Source: Poteriospumella lacustris
Lineage: Eukaryota > Sar > Chrysophyceae > Chromulinales > Dinobryaceae
Assembly: GCA_008000375.1 (NCBI GenBank)
Contig: SMOI01000471.1
Span: 1 to 22,509 of the forward strand
Direction: 5' to 3'
DNA length: 22,509 nucleotides
The notes below the pieces were generated by a model that saw only the letters and a program-made list of their open reading frames with translations, ran no database searches and was not told the DNA's origin. Made by a program: the position numbers and the translations under genes. Each line of letters starts with the position of its first letter. The stretch's first letter is position 1. Shown here piece after piece: positions 15,401 through 22,509 of the stretch.

Positions 15401-17955
15401 CGCTGGGCAGCGGCGCGGCGGTGAGTCTGGCGATCACGGTGCAGTACTCGTCGGGCACGATCGCGGGGGCGTTCTCGGTGGCGTCGGCCTCGCTGACGGC
15501 GGACATCGCGGAGCAGTCGTCGCTGCTGTTCATCGCGTTCGGCGGCCTGTGGGCGGCGGCGATCGTGCTGGTGGGCGCGCACTACCAGCGGCGTCGGCGG
15601 CAGGCGTCGAGGCGCGCGGTGGCGAAGGTGGCGGCGCTGTCGGCGGGCGACGGCGGCGGCGGCGGCGAGAAGGCGGGCGGCGAGGCGGGTCGGTTCGCGC
15701 AGTGCTTCGAGTCGTTCGTGGCGCGGCTGCTGCCGGAGGTGTTTCGGCGGCAGTCGGTGCTGCAGCGGCTGTGGCTGAGTCTGCAGCGGCAGCTGCTGGT
15801 GAAGCTGGTGCGCACGGCGTTCTTCGCGTCTCCGGCGCGGCGGCCGGGCGGCGGCGACGACGAGGCGGACGACTGCGACGACGACGACGCGGAGCGGTCG
15901 TTCGTGCCGGACACGGTGCAGCTGCTGACGTCGATGACGATGTCGCTGTTCCTGCTGGCGCTGCTGTACGACATCCAGTACCCGTCGGACGACGGGTCGT
16001 GCGAGCTGCTGTCGACGCGGCAGACGTGCGAGAGTCGGCAGTCGCTGCTGGACCCGCGGCAGACGTTCTGTCGGTGGAGCAGCGTGGCGCAGGTGTCGGC
16101 GGGGGCGCTGGTGGAGGTGCAGAGCGGCGCCGTGCTGCAGCGCATCGACCTGAGCGGCGCGACGGCGAAGGCGCACTGCGCGTTCAACACGGACAACCAC
16201 TCGATGCTGGCGGACATCGCCGCGCTGGCGATCACGACGATGGCCAGCACGCCGATCAACCTGCTGGTGTCGTTCCTGCTGGTGGTGTACGGCGGCGGGG
16301 CGGCGGCGAGGGCGGCGCGGTCGGCGGCGGCGGAGACAGACGCAGACGCAGCGTCAGAGTCGGGGCCGGTGCTGTTCCGTCGGTACGAGGTGGACGGCGG
16401 GCTGCGGCGGCTGCAGGCGGCGCTGAGCGAGTGCGACGACGGCCGCGCGGTCGGCAGCGGCGACGGCGACGGCGACGGCGACGTGGCGGCGGCGAAGCGC
16501 GACGCGTCGACGTGCGACGTGGAGGAGCAGCAGGTGCGGCCGGCGGCGGCGTCGGACGAGTCGCCGTCGTCGCGGGCGGCGGAGGGCGAGGCGGTGCCGC
16601 CGGCGCTGCGGCGAGACGCGGCGGCGCGGCAGCAGTGGCGGACGCTGCGGGCGGCGCTGCTGGAGAGCGGCGCGGACGACGAGGCGGCGTTCGCGGTGCT
16701 GTGCTGGCACGGCGTGGTGCTGGACCTGCTGCGCACGCAGGCGTCGCCGTCGGCGGCGCGGCTGCTGTGGGCGTACGTCGAGCGCGACATGCGACCGCTG
16801 CGCTGCGCGTCGCGGTGGCTGCGGCTGGCGAGCGCGGCGCTGCTGGTGATGCTGAACGTGGGCGCGGTGTACTACATCATGCTGAAGGGCAACACGAAGG
16901 GCGCGTCGTGGCAGCAGCGGTTCCTGCAGCTGTACGCGCTGAGCTTTCTGTCGGACATGCTGTTCGTGGAGACGCTGAGCGTGCTGTGGCGCGAGCTGGC
17001 GCTGCCGAGTCTGGTGCACGCGGAGGTGGCGCAGGTGCGCGGACAGGTGGTGGCGTTCGTGCGCCGCGGGCGTGCGGCGGGGTCGGCGGCGGAGGAGAAG
17101 GAGGAGGAGGGCGAGGCCGCGCCGGTGGTGTTGGTGCGGCCGGGCACCGCGGACGGCGACGAGCCGGCGGGGTCAGAGGCGGTGGAGGAGGCGGCGGCGG
17201 TGTCGGTGCCGCTGCTGCTGCTGAGCGACCCGCGAGTGGCGGCGACGGCGCGGCGGCGGTCGATGCACTGTCGGCTGGTGCGGCAGTTCTACCGACAGCA
17301 GCGGCGGCGCCGCGCGCAGCTGCAGGCGATGTGGCAGCGGCGACGGCAGCGGCGGCGCGGGTCGCGGTGGTCGTGGGCGCTGAGGTTCTTCGCGGCGCTG
17401 CCGCTGGAGCTGCACGAGGTGTTCTCGGCGTTCTGCGCGTCGCTGCTGCTGTCGTCGATCATCTACCTGTGGTACTCGACGCCGGTGCTGATCCTGGTGC
17501 TGGTGGCGGTGCTGGTGGTGGCGCTGGCGGCCTGGTACCTGCGGCAGTGGCTGCGGGAGCGCCGGTCGTCGGTCTTGCGCGCCGCGGCGGTGGCGGTTGT
17601 GCCGCTGGAGTCGGCGATCGAGCAGCTTCCGATCGATGCCGCCGCGCCAGCTGCAGAGGCCGCGGATGAGGCCGATGGCGCACGAGCGCGAGCGCCGTCG
17701 ACGTCGCGGCGGTCGTCGTCGGTGCTGTCCGCGGCCTCGTCGGCGTCGCTGTCGTCGTTCTCGTGGAGCTCGTTTTCGGGCGGCAGTGTGAGCGACGACG
17801 AAGACGACGAGCACGAGCACAACGACGGCGACGGCGACGGCGACGGCGACGAGCAGGAGGACACGGGCTCGCTCGACTCGCAATGGTCGCTGTCCTGGTC
17901 GTCGCTGTCGTCGCTGTCGGCGTCTGGCAGCGACGAGGAGGTGGCAGCGGTGTAG
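9484..17955 (+). CDS. Giant multi-domain membrane surface protein: discoidin-like modules, PSxQ stalk, GAIN/GPS-like region, seven predicted spans
   Basis: 2823 residues, one exon. The signal peptide is residues 1-16, with likely cleavage after AIA. Four modules of 185-195 residues start with YPP at 23, 208, 402 and 597 and end in EL.(F/Y).G.E; each has YG.G.Y, a GEY-type strand and, most clearly in modules 3 and 4, W.L.GS.DG, as in F5/8-type C (discoidin) carbohydrate or lipid binding domains. From about 793 to 1700 runs a stalk of PSxQ/PTxQ tetrapeptides, suited to heavy O-glycosylation. Residues 1715-1965 form a beta-rich, Ser/Gly-rich region ending in eight cysteines and SCRCGG, resembling a GAIN/GPS region. 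Predicted spans lie near 2012-2033, 2146-2166, 2243-2270, 2447-2467, 2480-2502, 2646-2666 and 2668-2688, followed by an acidic Ser-rich tail. TM2-TM3 recall polycystin-1-like proteins (TPINLLVSFLL), but no PLAT domain is seen. Role unknown; adhesion or mechanosensing is inferred from architecture only. Confidence 0.9.
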   Translation: MLAIYFFGFVITIAIAGQSGRLYPPAAVSELSTSLSRQEYGNGDYSLSNSSCFSAATNVFSAFDRNETTYYSSSSIFYDIVGFYVGTKATIDGSSVSYSGEYIEISLAAKIFPVYLELLPRQDGAFFSITSPSSFTLLASWNSGSWVALLNVQDFVWPTAESRTWSISLNETKYNTFRLVVSKVSGGSGAFQLSEFRLHGHEYFTNVYPPGPFNSSTMNFDSFSYGNGHYYVTQSSQLAPSDLALDQNPSTDYQSEPFYDPQSGNHGCTEMTIIQRQYYCGEHITLVIPASLFVTSIEITPSQSFFDSRSPRDWSLVGLEDVSSEVSDTTNNWKLIYQEQDYVSWSNETRSIYVDAGVAFTAFRMVVHKVGNNVSSGTSSDSWQMAELRFCGYEANRQLKSYPPLPMTNESEVMTNVQYGEGMYSVEVSTSLYGPDDDTFSGFRAFDEVASTCYHSDPNTYHSDTGIYSANPPVLTITTESILEGEYLQLDLPDLVLAGSLLMLPRGEGFAEKRSPRDWALVGSNDGSTWSLIYNASTIWSSEDAMTFDFPSNGIAFKSLRIVASTVGSTAVNGDDQESLQIAELNYFGAEVFKRPYPPAALTSTMSTCLVGQSYGNGFYYLIDSNGTIAASYAANKAFDLDPSTYYESPALFSTGHGTYRGAAATPLDDSSSYFGEYIEVELPSKLVVRAVDITPHSDYDATAPTRWALLGSNDGVTFQTISNTSTTWTSASTVSTTIDATAAFTVFRFACSGVGDASTPSASPRKLRLSELVFYGYEVINDSNIVQRSSTGVPSAQPSSYPSSQPSRQPSAEPTRQPSGQPSVQPSSQPTRQPTRQPTRQPTSQPSRQPSSQPSSQPSSQPSSQPSSQPSSQPSSQPSSQPSSQPTSQPSSQPSSQPTRQPSAQPSCQPSSQPTSQPTAQPSSQPTRQPTRQPSSQPSSQPSSQPSCQPTAQPSSQPTSQPSSQPTSQPSSQPTSQPSSQPTSQPSSQPTSQPSCQPTSQPSSQPTFQPTSQPTSQPSRRPTKQPSSSPSGQPSLQPTTQPSRQPTRSPTCRPTQQPTSQPTGRPSQRPSGQPTHQPSSQPSLLPTSLPTTQPSGQPSAQPSTRPSRQPSVHPSRRPSTSPSTQPSGQPSGQPSLRPSTQPSGPPSTQPSTRPSGKPSGQPSTRPSTRPSTQPSGQPSTQPSTRPSGKPSGQPSTRPSTRPSTQPSGQPSGKPSTRPSTQPSTRPSTQPSGQPSLRPSTQPSTRPSTQPSTRPSGKPSTRPSTQPSLRPSGQPSGQPSLRPSGHPSTQPSTQPSLRPSAQPSGQPSTQPSTRPSTQPSTRPSLRPSTQPSGQPSTQPSTRPSTQPSLRPSTQPSGQPSTQPSLRPSGHPSTQPSLRPSGHPSTQPSLRPSGHPSTQPSLRPSGHPSTRPSAEPSTRPSTQPSLRPSTQPSGQPSTQPSTRPSTQPSLRPSTQPSGQPSSQPSSQPSWQPSSQPSTRPSGQPSTRSSSQLSAQPSPVLSSPPSSQPSTQPSSEPSARPSAKQLTSSQFPSAPASSRPSLFPSGQPTTRPAGQPSSRPSCCPSQAPTSRLTSHHSSRPSPQPSTPLSAGPTAQPSFQPPAQPSPQPSQQPTSQPSRQPSAVPTAQPSRQPSSQPSQQPVGWPSRLPVRSAVPTVEPSVVPSHSPTAGAPSVSQRPTARPSVTPTVSPTSALAAFLVLPTQAPSNSSSGGGSGSSSGSAAVSYATAVTDAALAALAANVAQITSSSTTGSSVQTLSIVTDNVNVVLAVITAPTGNSSSGSTGGGLAFVTVPDLASSNNSVSIGVATGGSPIVASVVVYNQQLWTGGGNASSGGGGGGSGSSTTAIYSDVVSLTVVAVSNGSSTATLPVFVANLASSVGSSAAVNVQVFRHNCTKGRVEAVSFLCAAAKIYFNLTCSGLADAVLSRRCPVPEQQCSIVDLSTRSVQSNRYCQVGAVVNNVVSCRCGGSAAQNGSALGSGAAVSLAITVQYSSGTIAGAFSVASASLTADIAEQSSLLFIAFGGLWAAAIVLVGAHYQRRRRQASRRAVAKVAALSAGDGGGGGEKAGGEAGRFAQCFESFVARLLPEVFRRQSVLQRLWLSLQRQLLVKLVRTAFFASPARRPGGGDDEADDCDDDDAERSFVPDTVQLLTSMTMSLFLLALLYDIQYPSDDGSCELLSTRQTCESRQSLLDPRQTFCRWSSVAQVSAGALVEVQSGAVLQRIDLSGATAKAHCAFNTDNHSMLADIAALAITTMASTPINLLVSFLLVVYGGGAAARAARSAAAETDADAASESGPVLFRRYEVDGGLRRLQAALSECDDGRAVGSGDGDGDGDVAAAKRDASTCDVEEQQVRPAAASDESPSSRAAEGEAVPPALRRDAAARQQWRTLRAALLESGADDEAAFAVLCWHGVVLDLLRTQASPSAARLLWAYVERDMRPLRCASRWLRLASAALLVMLNVGAVYYIMLKGNTKGASWQQRFLQLYALSFLSDMLFVETLSVLWRELALPSLVHAEVAQVRGQVVAFVRRGRAAGSAAEEKEEEGEAAPVVLVRPGTADGDEPAGSEAVEEAAAVSVPLLLLSDPRVAATARRRSMHCRLVRQFYRQQRRRRAQLQAMWQRRRQRRRGSRWSWALRFFAALPLELHEVFSAFCASLLLSSIIYLWYSTPVLILVLVAVLVVALAAWYLRQWLRERRSSVLRAAAVAVVPLESAIEQLPIDAAAPAAEAADEADGARARAPSTSRRSSSVLSAASSASLSSFSWSSFSGGSVSDDEDDEHEHNDGDGDGDGDEQEDTGSLDSQWSLSWSSLSSLSASGSDEEVAAV
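11959..12545 (+). repeat. Sub-array A, 12-bp unit CAGCCGTCGTCT
   Basis: Near-perfect tandem copies of CAGCCGTCGTCT and its variants (TCTTCA, TCTTCG, ACGTCT, ACTCGT in the second half) encode QPSS, QPTS and QPTR. Pro codons are mostly CCG. It ends at TCTCGTCGCCC, after which codon use changes. Confidence 0.9.
12760..13870 (+). repeat. Sub-array B, 12-bp unit based on CAGCCATCGACA / AGGCCATCGACA
   Basis: Tandem copies encode PSTQ, PSTR, PSGQ, PSLR, PSGK and PSGH. Pro codons are mostly CCA, unlike sub-array A, so the two arrays expanded independently. Higher-order repeats occur: a block of several 12-base units is reused near 12940-13010 and 13020-13090, and a 36-base pattern (PSTQPSLRPSGH) repeats at about 13560-13710. 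Confidence 0.88.
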
Positions 17956-20069
<2,114 letters not shown>

Positions 20070-20403
20070 ACAAGTCCCATGGCGTCGTAACCCATCATCT
20101 ATCTGACAGTCGCTTGGTTGCATGCAATAGTGAGTATAGAAAAGTAATGCGTTTTATTATTCTTGGTATCATCGCGTTGACCTTTTCGATACTAACTGGA
20201 ACATACACCAACCACTTCCTCCCTCGTGCACAGCTTTGTATCTTACACAACCCCCTCTGTGCAGATTGTACAAACCAACCACCCCAAAAGTGTATTTAAA
20301 TTCTTATCAACACCCCTTTTCTGTCTGTCGCTAGCTGCTCTACAATCTGTTCTCTGTCTTATTCCGTGGACTTCCCACAACTTCGAAACATAGGATGCTG
20401 CCG
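20070..20403 (+). other. 3' flank of beta-tubulin copy 3
   Basis: Shared with copies 1 and 2. It carries the only downstream differences seen from copy 1 (20361 A, 20362 T, 20381 C). The homology ends at 20403 after GGATGCTGCCG. The 61-codon frame at 20114-20299 is a by-product of the DNA copy. Confidence 0.65.
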
Positions 20404-21594
20404 CGACTGATCATCGCGACCGACAAATCACCGTCGTTGTCGGTGCCCGCGCGATATGACTGGTCGTCGGGGACCGCACAGCGCATTTACAGCACAGAAA
20501 CGACTTCACGGGCGAGGGTAAAAGGTTTGTGCGTGTCTGAAACAGGTAGTCCACTAGATCTCACGTTTATGGTTGCAGAGGAGATCAACGTGAACTGCGA
20601 TGACTGAGGACGCGAAAGGTGAGCAACTCGACGTTGATCCTTCCACGTTTGGCGTCCTTGTTGGGAAACCACATACCTGCAATAGCACAAGGGCCTACTT
20701 TAGATGAAGTGAGCCGGACTCCGGAACGTTCTCGCAGCGACAGGTCAACAAGGCCTCGAAACGAGAAATTCACAATCACGAGCGACCGCGACGAACGGCA
20801 GGTGAGAAAAACTTGCTGGCCGCGAGAGACTGAGTTCCAGGAGATACAGATGATGTCGCCAACACTTCAGCTAAAATAGGCTCTTGTGGTATGCAGGCTG
20901 TACCCTGCTGGTGGCCCACAAGGCGCGTGGATCTCAACATGAAAAGTCGATGTCGGAGCAGAGCCTCCTCGCAGGTGATGGTCAGTCATGGCAGTGCGTC
21001 GTCGCCTGCTCAGCACTCATGAACATGGAATATAGTGTCCTAGCTGTCCTTCCTGCGGTTTCTGCTCATTCTATTGTCGTTGGGAAGTGAAAACCAGCCG
21101 AGATCGATGCCCGATCGATCGAGCGCGGCGAGGCGCCAGCAGCGCCCCTCCGCCGGTGTCACCGGCGGTGGCGAGGTCGCGACACGCGACGCCTGCCGCA
21201 GAGGTGTGTCGCAGGTCTCGGACCGACGGACGACGAGGAGACGAGGAGACGAGCAGCCGCGTCTCCACCGGCGGGCCACTGCCGCAAGGTTGGCACCGAC
21301 TATTCCACTAGAACTTATTATTTACAGGGCCCGTAGCTGCGTGCTCGGCGCAGACGGAGCATGAATGGCAATCCGGCAGCGGTAAAATCTGCAGACGGTA
21401 GAATCAGCGGGTGGGGGGGGGGGGCGCCGGGACGACGCACACACGTCCAACACCCCGCCCGATACGACGACAACGACAACGCGCCGCAACACTCTGCGCA
21501 GACGACTGCGACGGAGCATGGCGGCGGCTATTAGCAAACGAGAGGCAACGAGGACAGCGTCGCAGAACAGAAGACACCGTCGCTGGGTGCGGCG
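20404..21594. other. Intergenic stretch without a recognisable gene
   Basis: Only short open frames (under 100 codons) occur here, none with a family signature. A 9-bp inverted repeat (GATCAACGT at 20583-20591, ACGTTGATC at 20631-20639) and a compact palindrome at 21150-21168 are the only structures noted. A run of 12 G lies at 21413-21424. A small intron-containing gene cannot be excluded from sequence alone. Confidence 0.5.
21150..21168. repeat. Perfect compact palindrome
   Basis: CCGCCGGTG and CACCGGCGG flank a single T. A second, looser stem nearby pairs GCGACAC (21179-21185) with GTGTCGC (21206-21212). They might belong to a structured RNA or be chance in GC-rich DNA. Confidence 0.5.
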
Positions 21595-21667
21595 GCGACA
21601 ACGGTAGCGACAACGGCAACGACAACGACAGCGACAACGACAGCGACAACTACAGCGACAACGGCAG
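21595..21667. repeat. Hexanucleotide microsatellite (GACAAC/GACAGC)
   Basis: About 12 imperfect units of the GACAAC/GACAGC/GGCAAC type. It lies about 330-400 bases downstream of the right-edge giant-gene stop on that gene's strand. No coding role is assigned, although it is open in several frames. Confidence 0.75.
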
Positions 21668-21827
21668 CCACTGGGCGACATATTTGTACATCAGCGACAC
21701 GACACGAGCCCACTGGGGCAGCGACCGATGGACACCGCCGACGCCGATTCAAACGACGCGCCGCGGACGCCGCAGCCGCCGCCGCTCGCACACAGCGGGC
21801 TCGACAGAAACGAAACGGACCATGACC

Positions 21828-21924
21828 AACACACGACACACACACACGACACACACACGACACACGCACGACACACGCACGATACACACAAACGACACAC
21901 AAACGACACACACAGGACACACAA
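21828..21924. repeat. CA-rich microsatellite (GT-rich on the minus strand)
   Basis: Runs of CACACGACACAC type on the plus strand. Read on the minus strand, this is a GTGTGT(C)GTTT tract starting about 75 bases after the stop of the right-edge giant-gene paralogue, matching the GT-rich tracts after the first giant gene. Confidence 0.8.
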
Positions 21925-21999
21925 TACGCGCGACCGGCCGCGTTGTTGAGCAATGATGAGCGGCGGCCCACGAGCAGGAGCGGACCGCCGCCGACGGGT

Positions 22000-22509
22000 T
22001 CAGCGACCGGCGAGCGACTCGTCGCGGTCGTCGCGCTGGTCACCGCCGCCGCTGCTGCCCGCCTCGCTGCCGTCGAACCAGCTGCCCGCCTCGCCGCCGT
22101 CGAACCAGCTGCCCGCCTCGCTGCCGTCGAACCAGCTGCCCTCGTCCAGCGGCTCATCGTCGACGGCGCCGTCGCCGTCGTCGTCCGCGTCGAGGGCGTC
22201 GGAGCTCATCGACCACGACAGCGACGGCGACTCGTCCTCGTCCGGCGACGCGAACGAGTCGCCGCTGTTCGCGAACGACAGCGACAGCGACAGCGACGCC
22301 GACGACGTCGACTGCGCCGCACGGTCGCGGGGCAGCGACGCGTTGCCGACGGCGTCGTCCACCGCCGCCGACCCGACCGCCGCCGCCGCCAGCGCCGCGT
22401 CCTTCACCTGCGATCGCGCGCGGGCCGCGAACCGCTCCCGCAGCCACTGCCGCAGGTACCAGGCCGCCAGCGCCACCACCAGCACCGCCACCAGCACCAG
22501 GATCAGCAC
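22000..22509 (-). CDS. 3' end of a second giant membrane-protein gene, partial
   Basis: 169 residues ending at a TGA (22000-22002); the frame runs off the right edge, and the GTG at 22509-22507 is an internal Val, not a start. The first 25 residues are the last membrane span and following basic stretch, with the same protein sequence as residues 2668-2692 of the giant protein at 9484-17955. The DNA is identical over 77 bases (22433-22509 against 17485-17561). After that the sequences diverge, though both tails are Ser- and Asp/Glu-rich cytoplasmic regions. This tail contains three 9-residue repeats of the GSWFDGSEA type that the first protein lacks. It converges on tubulin copy 3. It is probably a full-length paralogue, but only the tail is visible, so its N-terminal domains cannot be judged. 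Confidence 0.88.
   Translation of the reverse strand: MLILVLVAVLVVALAAWYLRQWLRERFAARARSQVKDAALAAAAVGSAAVDDAVGNASLPRDRAAQSTSSASLSLSLSFANSGDSFASPDEDESPSLSWSMSSDALDADDDGDGAVDDEPLDEGSWFDGSEAGSWFDGGEAGSWFDGSEAGSSGGGDQRDDRDESLAGR
22057..22137 (-). repeat. 27-bp tandem repeat, three units, in the paralogue tail
   Basis: Units at 22057-22083, 22084-22110 and 22111-22137 are identical except for one base in the middle unit. They encode GSWFDG(S/G)EA three times in the acidic cytoplasmic tail. They are absent from the first giant protein. Confidence 0.92.

Noticed and set aside
14833-16200. Long antisense frames over the GC-rich 3' half of the giant gene (also 15582-16790)
   Set aside because: Arg/Ser/Ala-rich shadows of GCG, CTG and CGG codons.
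13887-17669. 1260-codon alternative plus-frame overlapping the giant gene
   Set aside because: It is Gly/Ala/Arg-rich, lacks domain structure, and follows from GC-rich codons with few stops. The 2823-residue frame has signal peptide, modules and membrane spans.
21411-21956. 181-codon plus-frame at the right side
   Set aside because: Its translation is Asn-Asp-Ser and His-Thr repeats that simply follow the hexanucleotide and CA microsatellites, and it starts at a poly-G run.

Overview
The window comes from a nuclear genome of a eukaryotic microbe, most likely a stramenopile. The beta-tubulin has the residue pattern I associate with oomycetes, brown algae and their relatives (for example the [16 protein letters not shown] stretch). 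The very large surface protein carries a proline-serine-glutamine stalk of a kind I know mainly from stramenopile genomes. No intron is needed to read any of the genes. I cannot name the genus, and the lineage call is an inference of moderate strength.

Layout, left to right. Positions 1-2680 are GC-rich and hold no recognisable gene apart from a possible C-terminal scrap at the left edge; a short motif recurs four times in this stretch. Positions 2681-4399 (minus) encode a CWF19-like spliceosome-disassembly factor. Positions 4647-9200 form a large palindrome: two convergent, identical beta-tubulin genes (4845-6188 plus; 7670-9013 minus) with shared flanks and a spacer of about 30 bp. Positions 9484-17955 (plus) encode a 2823-residue membrane protein: signal peptide, four discoidin-like modules, a PSxQ stalk of roughly 900 residues, a GAIN/GPS-like cysteine-rich region and about seven membrane spans. 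Positions 18726-20069 (plus) carry a third identical beta-tubulin inside a 1.94-kb direct copy of the first. Positions 20404-21999 are intergenic with microsatellites. Positions 22000-22509 (minus) are the 3' end of a second member of the giant family, sharing 77 identical bases with the first and running off the window.

The window is therefore an amplified cluster in which beta-tubulin copies alternate with members of a giant surface-protein family (T1> <T2 G1> T3> <G2), with a single-copy housekeeping gene on the left. The tubulin coding regions and their near flanks appear identical, while the outer flanks differ by SNPs and an 11-bp indel. This points to gene conversion or very recent amplification. 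The giant gene shifts sharply in base composition from its 5' to its 3' part, and its membrane-domain end is shared with its neighbour, which suggests exchange between paralogues. The most unusual features are the giant protein's architecture and the tubulin palindrome. I have no evidence that tubulin and the giant proteins work together, although both would fit a cell-surface or flagellar setting.
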